Positions 1-5,914 of a stretch of 7,444 bases of DNA are shown piece by piece. The stretch comes from DATGZX01 sp035296965 (GTDB lineage: Bacteria; Planctomycetota; Planctomycetia; Gemmatales; Gemmataceae). Made by a program: the position numbers and the translations under genes. Positions within the stretch are counted from its first letter, which is position 1; each line of letters begins with the position of its first letter. The stretch is from assembly GCA_035296965.1 (NCBI GenBank), contig DATGZX010000359.1, forward strand, positions 1-7,444. Direction: 5' to 3'. The notes below the pieces were generated by a model. That model saw only the letters and a program-made list of their open reading frames with translations, searched no databases and was not told the DNA's origin.

Positions 1-1528
1 CATTCAGTGTGGCAAGTGCGCTATGGTCTGCCCACACGCCGTAATTCGCATCAAGGTTTACGATTCCATGCAGCTGGAAGGTGCGCCCACGACCTTCAAG
101 TCTACCGAGGTGCGCGACAAGGAATGGCTGGGCCTGAAGTACACCATCCAGGTTGCGCCAGAAGACTGCACCGGATGTGGTATCTGCGTCGACATTTGTC
201 CCGTGAAGAACAAGAGCGAGACCCGCCTGAAAGCAATCAACATGGTGCCGCAGCCGCCACTGCGCGAGCCGGAGCGCGAGAACTGGGATTTCTTCCTCAA
301 AATTCCAGAGCTTGATCGCCGCAAGATCAAAATCACGAATATCCGCCAGCAACAGGTGCAGGAGCCTTTGTTTGAATTTTCGGGGGCTTGTTCCGGGTGC
401 GGCGAGACACCATATCTGAAGCTGGTTTCCCAGCTTTTTGGGGATCGTTCCGTGATCGCCAATGCGACCGGTTGCTCTTCGATCTACGGCGGGAACCTGC
501 CGACCACCCCTTGGGCTAAGAATATCGACGGCCGCGGACCGGCTTGGTCGAATTCGCTGTTTGAAGACAATGCTGAGTTCGGCATGGGATTCAGGCTATC
601 CATCGACAAGCAGACCGAATTCGCCCGCGAGTTGGTGCACCGTCTGTCTGGCGCGATCGGAGAAGAGCTTGTTACCGCTTTGCTGACGCAACCGCAGAAA
701 GACGAGGCCGACATTTTCGAGCAGCGGCAGCGCGTCGAACTGCTGAAGGAGAAGCTACGGGGTCTGAACTCCCCGGACGCAAAGCAACTACTGGTCCTCG
801 CCGACATGCTGGTGAAGAAGAGCGTTTGGATCGTCGGCGGCGACGGCTGGGCTTACGACATCGGATACGGAGGTCTGGACCACGTGCTGGCCAGCGGACG
901 CAACGTGAACCTGTTGGTGCTCGACACCGAGGTTTATTCCAACACCGGTGGCCAGGCCTCGAAATCCACGCCGCGGGGGGCAGTGGCCAAGTTCGCGGCG
1001 GGAGGCAAGCCGGGGCCAAAGAAGGACCTGGGACTGATGGCCATGAGTTACGGCAATGTCTATGTGGCAAGCGTCGCCATGGGCGCAAAGGACGAACATA
1101 CGCTCAAGGCGTTCCTGGAAGCGGAAGCCTATGACGGCCCCAGCCTCATCATTGCCTACTCCCACTGCATCGCGCACGGCATCGACATGACGACGGCGAT
1201 GTCAGACCAGAAAGTTGCGGTTGACTCTGGTCAGTGGCTGCTCTATCGCTACAATCCGGAGCGTACCCTCGCCGGTGAGAACCCGTTAATACTCGATTCC
1301 CGCACGCCCACGCGCAAAGTGCGGGACTTCCTACAGCAGCAGACGCGCTTCAAGATGCTGCTCAAGAGCAACCCTGAACACGCCAAACTTCTGTGGCAGG
1401 AGGCGCAGCAGGATGCTGAGACTCGCTATCGTCTGTACGAGTATCTGGCGCAGCGCAAACCAGAGCAGGCCGCGGCCCCAGCGGAGAAGCGCCACGATCC
1501 GCCCGTGCCGGTAGAAGCCGGAAAATAG
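1..1528 (+). CDS. nifJ: Pyruvate:ferredoxin/flavodoxin oxidoreductase, C-terminal part (5' truncated by window)
   Basis: Cytoplasmic enzyme that oxidatively decarboxylates pyruvate with CoA to acetyl-CoA and CO2, passing electrons to ferredoxin or flavodoxin. The reading frame is open from base 2, so the N-terminal portion is missing: about 508 codons are present of a family length near 1170-1200. The frame opens inside the first 4Fe-4S motif (C-G-K-C-A-M-V-C-P); its first Cys would lie just off the edge. The second ferredoxin motif is C-T-G-C-G-I-C-V-D-I-C-P (bases ~167-202). Numbering from the Met at base 23, the proximal-cluster cysteines are C123, C126, C151 and C382. Their spacings (3, 25, 231) match my recollection of the Desulfovibrio africanus enzyme (812, 815, 840, 1071). 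The thiamine-diphosphate motif runs from GDG (273-275) to NTGGQ (307-311). The last ~25 residues are an Ala/Pro/Glu-rich tail. The next gene starts 44 bases downstream on the same strand, suggesting one transcript. Identification is very secure; the physiological direction and electron partner are not visible. Confidence 0.97.
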   Translation, partial: IQCGKCAMVCPHAVIRIKVYDSMQLEGAPTTFKSTEVRDKEWLGLKYTIQVAPEDCTGCGICVDICPVKNKSETRLKAINMVPQPPLREPERENWDFFLKIPELDRRKIKITNIRQQQVQEPLFEFSGACSGCGETPYLKLVSQLFGDRSVIANATGCSSIYGGNLPTTPWAKNIDGRGPAWSNSLFEDNAEFGMGFRLSIDKQTEFARELVHRLSGAIGEELVTALLTQPQKDEADIFEQRQRVELLKEKLRGLNSPDAKQLLVLADMLVKKSVWIVGGDGWAYDIGYGGLDHVLASGRNVNLLVLDTEVYSNTGGQASKSTPRGAVAKFAAGGKPGPKKDLGLMAMSYGNVYVASVAMGAKDEHTLKAFLEAEAYDGPSLIIAYSHCIAHGIDMTTAMSDQKVAVDSGQWLLYRYNPERTLAGENPLILDSRTPTRKVRDFLQQQTRFKMLLKSNPEHAKLLWQEAQQDAETRYRLYEYLAQRKPEQAAAPAEKRHDPPVPVEAGK

Positions 1529-1560
1529 TGGCTCGCACTAAATAGCGACACACGATACGA

Positions 1561-1566
1561 AGAGGA
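1561..1566 (+). promoter_or_regulatory. Ribosome binding site of the DHOD-like gene
   Basis: AGAGGA lies 6 bases before the ATG at 1573. It supports that start, and closely resembles the site before the small membrane protein gene at 6158 (both read AGAGGAAA before the start). Confidence 0.75.
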
Positions 1567-1572
1567 AACATC

Positions 1573-2580
1573 ATGGATCTAAGCACGAAATATCTTGGCA
1601 TGCAGTTACGCACGCCGCTGGTCGCCTCCGCATCCCCGCTCTCGCAGGAAATCGCCGGAATCCGTAGCCTCGAAGATGCCGGCGCCTCGGCCGTCGTGCT
1701 TTACTCCCTGTTCGAAGAGCAACTGCGTCAGGAGGCCCTTGAACTGGAACGCGATCTCAACGCGGGCACGGAGAGCTTTGCCGAGTCACTTACTTATTTT
1801 CCCCGGTCCAGCGAATTCCACACGGGACCCGAGGGCTATCTGAATCACATTCGCAAAGCCAAGGACGCAGTGGACATTCCGATTATCGCCAGCCTCAACG
1901 GTTCGACCCTGGGCGGTTGGACCAAGTTTGCCAAACAGGTCGAGCAAGCCGGAGCCGACGCCATCGAGTGCAACATCTACTTCATTCCGACAAACACGGA
2001 GATCGATGGTTCCGAGGTCGAGAAGATCTATACGGACATTCTCCGGGAAGTGAAGATTTCGGTTCACATTCCGGTAGCCGCCAAGCTCAGTCCATTTTTC
2101 AGCAATTTGGCTAATATGGCAAAGCGGTTGGACCAGATGGGCACCGACGGCCTGGTGCTGTTCAACCGCTTCTACCAGCCCGATATCGACCTGGAAGAAT
2201 TAGAAATTAAGCCCAACGTGCTTCTCAGCAGCCCGCAGGCGTTGCGGCTGCCTCTGACTTGGATCGGAATTCTTTATGGCCGCATCCGGGCCAGCCTGGC
2301 CGCGACCAGTGGCGTGCACGGCCCCGAAGACGTACTCAAGCTGCTCATGGTCGGCGCTGATGTAACGATGCTGTGCTCTGCTCTATTGCGCAATGGGGTC
2401 GGGCATCTTCGTCATGTAGAACAAGGCGTTCAAGAGTGGATGGAAGCTCACGAATATGAGTCAGTGCAACAGATGCAAGGCAGCATGAGCCAGCTTCGCT
2501 GCCCCGATCCGGGAGCCTTCGAGCGCGCCCAGTACATGCGAGCCGTGAAGGGCCTGGAGCACGTGCTGGTAACCCGCTAA
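1573..2580 (+). CDS. Dihydroorotate dehydrogenase-like FMN-barrel protein
   Basis: A 335-residue protein of the class 1 dihydroorotate dehydrogenase fold (TIM barrel binding FMN). Visible family features are the N-terminal LSTKYLGMQLRTPLVASASP strand and glycine-type loop, the strand IPIIASLNGST (102-112), the lysine in VAAKLSPFF (K171) at the usual FMN-contacting position, the SGVHG phosphate-binding loop (246-250) and the following GADVTMLCSALL strand. In true class 1A/1B enzymes the catalytic base is a Cys in an N-x-S-C-P-N loop. Here the matching stretch is ECNIYFIPTN (132-141), with no Cys at that place. Established knowledge: a DHOD-like subgroup keeps the FMN site but lacks catalytic residues. 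So I do not call it pyrD and infer no pyrimidine role. It follows nifJ by 44 bases with its own strong ribosome binding site, which suggests a flavoprotein working with, or co-regulated with, the pyruvate oxidoreductase. The start is well supported; the function is open. Confidence 0.88.
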   Translation: MDLSTKYLGMQLRTPLVASASPLSQEIAGIRSLEDAGASAVVLYSLFEEQLRQEALELERDLNAGTESFAESLTYFPRSSEFHTGPEGYLNHIRKAKDAVDIPIIASLNGSTLGGWTKFAKQVEQAGADAIECNIYFIPTNTEIDGSEVEKIYTDILREVKISVHIPVAAKLSPFFSNLANMAKRLDQMGTDGLVLFNRFYQPDIDLEELEIKPNVLLSSPQALRLPLTWIGILYGRIRASLAATSGVHGPEDVLKLLMVGADVTMLCSALLRNGVGHLRHVEQGVQEWMEAHEYESVQQMQGSMSQLRCPDPGAFERAQYMRAVKGLEHVLVTR

Positions 2581-2686
2581 GAGGCAGGAAGGGTTTTGAA
2601 GACGGGATCAATTGGCCTTGCATTACCCGGAAAACCTCGTTGCGAGAGCAAAAACGCCATCCGCGTTCATTGCTAGCTTGCACGGT

Positions 2687-4540
2687 TCACGCAGTTGAGA
2701 GACCCGATTTCCGCGCTGCTCCCTCAAAATGCGCTTCGATTTCTTCCAAAGTCTTCCCTTTCGTTTCCGGCAGGAACACCGCGGCGGTGATGAAGTAGAT
2801 TACGGTGCAGGCGGCAAAGCCAAAAAACATGGTCGAGTAACCATGTTTACCGACGGTCGGCAGAAACATGGCGGCAATGGTCGTCGAAACTGCCTGGTTG
2901 ATCAACAGCGCAATGCTCATGCCGTTGGAGCGAATCCGGGTCGGCATCAACTCCGAAAGCGCCAGCCATACGCACACTCCGGGACCGATCGCGAAAAATG
3001 CCATGAAGACGAACAGGCTGATCGCTACGAGCCAACCATTGTGAGTGGCCGGCACCGGAGTAATCAGTGCGTTGTCAATTCTTAGCGAAGCCTGGCGCGA
3101 CGCATCGAGATTGCTGAACGGGTTCGAGAAAAACGCTACTACTTTATTGGCGGGCACGCAGCTTTCGCGCGTGATCTCAATGGGCTTGGCTGACTTGTCG
3201 TCGGAACGCGCAACCCTGGTCGCGGCGTGGAAATCTCCGTACGAATAGATGACGATTAGAGATGTCGGTCGGTTGCCGATCGCTTTGCCAGCATCTCCCT
3301 CTGCAGCGAGGAGCGCATCCGCAGTCTTCTTGTCGTACCGCAACGTGACCTTCTGGCCAGCGTCAACTTCGGCATCAAGTATGGACTGAACCGCATCCCG
3401 CGAATCCACGCGCAGTCTTTCCGTTCGCCGAAACAGCATGCCGGTGCAGATTAGCGACACGATAATGCCAGCGCTGCCGACAGACAGCAGGAACTTACGC
3501 CCCTTGCGATCCACCAGCAGCACGGCGCCGATGGTCGTCAGGAAATTCACGATGGTGAAAAGAACGTAGCCCCAATGAGCCTGTACATCGGAAAGACCGG
3601 CCTGGAGAAGTATGTTGGTGTTGTAACCAATGATGGAATTGACGCCGGTGGCTTGGTTGCAAGCGAGAATGACACAGGCCAGGACAAAGGGGATCACATA
3701 TTTGCGGCGCAGAAGCGATTCCTTGGTCTTCGCTCCGACGACCTTCGCTCCGACGACCTGGGCTCCGACGACCACGGCTCCGGTTGAGGTTGTCGCTTTC
3801 TCGGCGGCGACCGTTTGTTCCATTTCCGCCAGCTCGACGTCCGCCTGCTCGTCAGTACGCGAGCGGAGAAGCGCGGCATAAGCGGCATCCCTTTTGCCGC
3901 GTCGAAACAACCAGCGCGGCGACTCCGACACCAGCAGGCTGCCGATCACGAATAAAATGCCGGGTGGCAGCGAAACCCAGAAGATGCTGCGCCACGCCGT
4001 GTCTTTGAAGGCGAACAGTCTCGCGGGATCGCCCAGCCTGGCCACCTCTTCGACGCGAAAACTGAAGAACATGCCAACGATGGCCGCCGTCACAATACCG
4101 AGTGTCAGCAACCACTGGAAGATGCCCGTCCCCTTGCCGCGGTTCGTTGCCGCCAGGCACTCCGCCAGATACAGCGGGACTACGACGCCGATGAGGCCGG
4201 CGCTGATGCCCTGTAACAGGCGGCCGAGAACCAACGACTCGTAGCCATGGGAGAGCGCAATGATGGGAATGCTGAAGACAAATAGCACTCCGCTGAGGAT
4301 CATCAGAGGCTTGCGCCCTATCCAGTCCGCCAGCGCGCCGGCAAACAGGGTTGAGATCACGCTCCCGAGGAGCACGGCAGCAACGACGATGGAAAGTTGG
4401 CCCGCATTTAACCCGGAGGTGGCCTCCAGATAGGGCAAAGCCCCTGCAATAATGCCGACGTCCACGCCGTAGAGCAAGCCGCCGAGTCCCGCTACCAGCA
4501 GGAGGAAACGGTTGTAGCCAGCGTTTTCGTCGCGCGCCAC
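2687..4540 (-). CDS. MFS sugar porter with large periplasmic insert
   Basis: Inner-membrane transporter of the sugar porter family of the major facilitator superfamily, probably proton-linked sugar uptake. It has 617 residues against roughly 450-500 for typical members. Family marks: AGALADWIGRK (67-77) in the TM2-TM3 loop, GRLLQGISAG (106-115) with PLYLAE (122-127), SESPRW (205-210) after TM6, N-Q-x-x-G-x-N (295-301) in TM7, VDRKGRK (343-349) in the TM8-TM9 loop, SELMPTRIRS (529-538) after TM10, and PETKGKTLEEIE (591-602) after TM12. Two additions explain the length. The cytosolic TM6-TM7 linker carries a VVGA(K/Q) repeat (257-271). About 130 residues (371-501) are inserted between TM9 and TM10, on the periplasmic side. 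Some sugar-site residues differ: the usual QQ in TM7 is NQ, and the usual NW of TM10-TM11 is NQ. The start is GTG; no in-frame ATG lies upstream before a stop. It lies 161 bases after galE on the same strand. The substrate cannot be read from sequence; galactose or glucose is a guess from galE. Confidence 0.93.
   Translation of the reverse strand: MARDENAGYNRFLLLVAGLGGLLYGVDVGIIAGALPYLEATSGLNAGQLSIVVAAVLLGSVISTLFAGALADWIGRKPLMILSGVLFVFSIPIIALSHGYESLVLGRLLQGISAGLIGVVVPLYLAECLAATNRGKGTGIFQWLLTLGIVTAAIVGMFFSFRVEEVARLGDPARLFAFKDTAWRSIFWVSLPPGILFVIGSLLVSESPRWLFRRGKRDAAYAALLRSRTDEQADVELAEMEQTVAAEKATTSTGAVVVGAQVVGAKVVGAKTKESLLRRKYVIPFVLACVILACNQATGVNSIIGYNTNILLQAGLSDVQAHWGYVLFTIVNFLTTIGAVLLVDRKGRKFLLSVGSAGIIVSLICTGMLFRRTERLRVDSRDAVQSILDAEVDAGQKVTLRYDKKTADALLAAEGDAGKAIGNRPTSLIVIYSYGDFHAATRVARSDDKSAKPIEITRESCVPANKVVAFFSNPFSNLDASRQASLRIDNALITPVPATHNGWLVAISLFVFMAFFAIGPGVCVWLALSELMPTRIRSNGMSIALLINQAVSTTIAAMFLPTVGKHGYSTMFFGFAACTVIYFITAAVFLPETKGKTLEEIEAHFEGAARKSGLSTA
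3729..3788 (-). repeat. 15-bp tandem repeat inside the MFS porter gene
   Basis: Plus-strand units are TTCGCTCCGACGACC (3729-3743), an identical copy (3744-3758), TGGGCTCCGACGACC (3759-3773), and a decayed fourth copy, ACGGCTCCGGTTGAG (3774-3788). The unit is five codons, so the reading frame is kept. On the coding strand it gives V-V-G-A-K/Q repeats at about residues 257-271, in the cytosolic linker between TM6 and TM7. Two adjacent identical copies point to recent slippage or duplication. Confidence 0.9.
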
Positions 4541-4548
4541 AGTGGCAG

Positions 4549-4554
4549 CCCTTT
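4549..4554 (-). promoter_or_regulatory. Possible ribosome binding site for the GTG start of the MFS porter
   Basis: On the minus strand AAAGGG sits 8 bases before the GTG at 4540-4538. It is a moderate match, but it supports GTG as the start. The protein then begins M-A-R-D-E-N directly before TM1, as expected for sugar porters. Confidence 0.45.
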
Positions 4555-4688
4555 CGCCTTTGGCAGCAGAGGCCCGGAATTTATTTCTTCGAGATGGTAT
4601 TACAACTCACGGAGCTCTCTATGTGCATGGCTCCTGCGATTCGAGTTCCGGATGCCGGACCCGAGCCTGCTGTGGGTCGCCAAATTCA

Positions 4689-4709
4689 CGGGGTGTCATC
4701 TTCACCCCG
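4689..4709 (-). terminator. Weak hairpin at the end of galE
   Basis: CGGGGTG (4689-4695) pairs with CACCCCG (4703-4709) around a 7-base loop, and the galE stop codon lies inside it. A GC-rich 7-bp stem at a gene end suggests a terminator or mRNA-stabilising hairpin. On the minus strand it is followed by TGAATTTGG rather than a real U-run, so intrinsic termination is doubtful. Confidence 0.3.
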
Positions 4710-5685
4710 GGTATCCGTCAGGATGCGTGCGATGCCACTGCCACGCGCTTTCCACGATGGATTTCAAATCCGGGAACCTGGGCTGCCAGCCCAGGTCGCG
4801 CCGAATTTTCTCCGAGCTCGCAATTAACACCGCTGGATCACCCGCGCGGCGCGGCGATTCGACGACGGGAAGCGGATGTCCGGTGACGCTCCGCGCCACT
4901 TCGACGACCTCGCGCACGCTGAACCCCTGTCCGTTGCCCAGGTTGTAGATCAATGGACTGGAATTCTCGAGCGCTTGCAGCGCCAGCAGGTGTGCGCGCG
5001 CTAGATCGGCGACGTGTATGTAATCGCGCACGCAAGTGCCATCGGGCGTGGGGTAGTCGGTGCCGAAAATATTCGCGTGTTCCGCGCGGCCGAGCGCGAC
5101 TTGCAGAACCCGGGGGATGAGGTGCGTCTCCGGCTGGTGCGCTTCGCCTTGGTCTGGACGGTACGCGCCGCCAGCGTTGAAATATCGCAGGCTGGCATAG
5201 CGCAGGCCGTGAATCTGGTGGAACCAGGCGAGCATCCGCTCCACCAGCAGCTTCGATTCGCCGTAGGCATTGGTCGGAAGGACGGGATCGTCCTCCTCAA
5301 TTGGAATGCGCTTGGGATTGCCGTAGAGCGCAGCCGTCGACGAGAAAACGAAGCGCTTGACCCGAGCGGCGAGCATCGCTTCGAGCAGGGTCAGCGCATT
5401 CGAAGTGTTGTTGCGGAAGAATTCTTCCGGCGCCTTCATTGACTCGCCCGCTTCGATCAGCGCCGCAAAATGCATGACGGCATCAATCGCACGGGACCGG
5501 AACAACTGGTCAAGGCAAGCGCGATCCGCCGTGTCGCCCACCACCAGTTCGGCGTTTTTCGGCACTGCCTGGCGATGGCCGCGACTCAGGTTATCCAAGA
5601 CGACAACCTGGTGCCCTGCCTGCAGCAGCTCCTCGGCAACCACGCTGCCGATGTAGCCCGCTCCTCCTGTAACTAGAACCCTCAT
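4702..5685 (-). CDS. galE: UDP-glucose 4-epimerase
   Basis: Cytoplasmic NAD-dependent enzyme of the extended short-chain dehydrogenase family that interconverts UDP-glucose and UDP-galactose (Leloir pathway; supplies UDP-galactose for surface glycans). The 327 residues match the usual 325-340. Seen: the NAD-binding TGGAGYIGS (6-14) with G-x-x-G-x-x-G, the acidic DNLSRG (31-36) ending beta-2, catalytic S116/T117 in SSTAALYG, Y141-x-x-x-K145 (YGESK), RYFNAGGA (167-174), DYIHVADLA (221-229), and the typical C-terminal RRAGDPA...LGW (279-300). At the place of the E. coli Tyr299 gatekeeper I align a Leu (287). That position affects acceptance of N-acetylated sugars, so broader UDP-GlcNAc/GalNAc use is possible but is only an alignment inference. 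The ATG at 5685 has a weak Shine-Dalgarno region. The start is still secure, because the first strand (RVLVTGG) begins at residue 2. It lies between two transporter regions on one strand. Confidence 0.96.
   Translation of the reverse strand: MRVLVTGGAGYIGSVVAEELLQAGHQVVVLDNLSRGHRQAVPKNAELVVGDTADRACLDQLFRSRAIDAVMHFAALIEAGESMKAPEEFFRNNTSNALTLLEAMLAARVKRFVFSSTAALYGNPKRIPIEEDDPVLPTNAYGESKLLVERMLAWFHQIHGLRYASLRYFNAGGAYRPDQGEAHQPETHLIPRVLQVALGRAEHANIFGTDYPTPDGTCVRDYIHVADLARAHLLALQALENSSPLIYNLGNGQGFSVREVVEVARSVTGHPLPVVESPRRAGDPAVLIASSEKIRRDLGWQPRFPDLKSIVESAWQWHRTHPDGYPG
4776..4796. repeat. Perfect inverted repeat within galE
   Basis: ACCTGGGCT (4776-4784) and AGCCCAGGT (4788-4796) form a perfect 9-bp stem with a 3-base GCC loop, over the codons of the conserved L-G-W-Q-P stretch of GalE. 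It may simply reflect codon choice for that motif, but would fold stably in RNA or single-stranded DNA. Confidence 0.8.
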
Positions 5686-5696
5686 TCGCTTCGTGC

Positions 5697-5861
5697 CTAC
5701 TTCTCGGGCGACTTCTCAGGCTGCTTTTTCGGGCTGCTTTCTCAGACTACTTCGCCAACCCCATCGGCAGCGGAGCAGACGTAAATTTCCGGTTTGCAGC
5801 CGGTCGAGCGTTCGTAGCCTTCCTGAGACTCACGGCAAGCCCAGGTCTTGGTTTGCAAGTC
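5697..5861 (-). pseudogene. Possible decayed reading frame between the small membrane protein and galE
   Basis: On the minus strand the frame that follows the small membrane protein gene continues after TAG (5862-5864) as D-L-Q-T-K-T-W-A-C-R-E-S and so on. It runs 40 codons to TGA (5742-5744), then 14 more codons rich in PEK to TAG (5697-5699), 11 bases before galE. The stretch has spaced cysteines (TWAC, TGC, YVC) and a composition that looks protein-like. No credible start exists: the only alternative, TTG (5858-5856), has AGGA too close to it. I read it as a remnant of a C-terminal extension or lost gene, or as chance; I do not recognise a family. Confidence 0.25.
5700..5749 (-). repeat. 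Degenerate 12/13-bp tandem repeat upstream of galE
   Basis: Plus-strand units are CTTCTCGGGCGA (5700-5711), CTTCTCAGGCTG (5712-5723), CTTTTTCGGGCTG (5724-5736) and CTTTCTCAGACTA (5737-5749). The first two are 12 bp and the last two 13 bp, each of the latter with an extra base in a short T-run. Read on the minus strand, the 12-bp units give (Q/S)-P-E-K. The array ends 14 bases before the galE start codon, so it lies in the galE leader. Confidence 0.75.
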
Positions 5862-5914
5862 CTATTCGACGATGCGGTCCTATTTGACGATACGGTCTTT
5901 TTTCACGATACGGT
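5861..5914 (-). repeat. 18-bp tandem triplicate spanning a stop codon
   Basis: Plus-strand units are CCTATTCGACGATGCGGT (5861-5878), CCTATTTGACGATACGGT (5879-5896) and CTTTTTTCACGATACGGT (5897-5914), with 2 and 3 differences between neighbours. On the coding strand they encode D-R-I-V-K-K, D-R-I-V-K-stop and D-R-I-V-E-stop, all in one frame. The first-read copy has AAG where the others have the stop TAG. Confidence 0.95.

Noticed and set aside
484..1177. Open frames on the minus strand opposite the NifJ gene (484-807, 672-1088, 788-1177)
   Set aside because: They lie antisense to conserved NifJ sequence, have arginine/serine-rich low-complexity translations and no family resemblance.
1573..2580. 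Naming the gene pyrD
   Set aside because: The catalytic cysteine loop of true dihydroorotate dehydrogenases is not present, so the name would imply an unsupported function.
2581..2686. Terminator in the convergent gap, e.g. CTCG-TTG-CGAG at 2636-2646 next to a short T-run on the minus strand, or GGTTTT/AAAACC pairing
   Set aside because: The stem is only 4 bp in the first case and the loop very long in the second; neither is convincing as an intrinsic terminator.
4541..4701. Promoter for the MFS gene in the AT-richer patch around 4575-4610
   Set aside because: TTGTAATAC-like sequence is present on the minus strand, but no properly spaced pair of -35 and -10 boxes can be defended.
5014..5442. 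142-codon plus-strand frame opposite galE
   Set aside because: Fully antisense to well-conserved galE codons; expected by chance in GC-rich DNA.
5693..5887. 64-codon plus-strand frame in the gap upstream of galE
   Set aside because: It runs through the repeat arrays, has a Ser/Arg-rich translation and no ribosome binding site.
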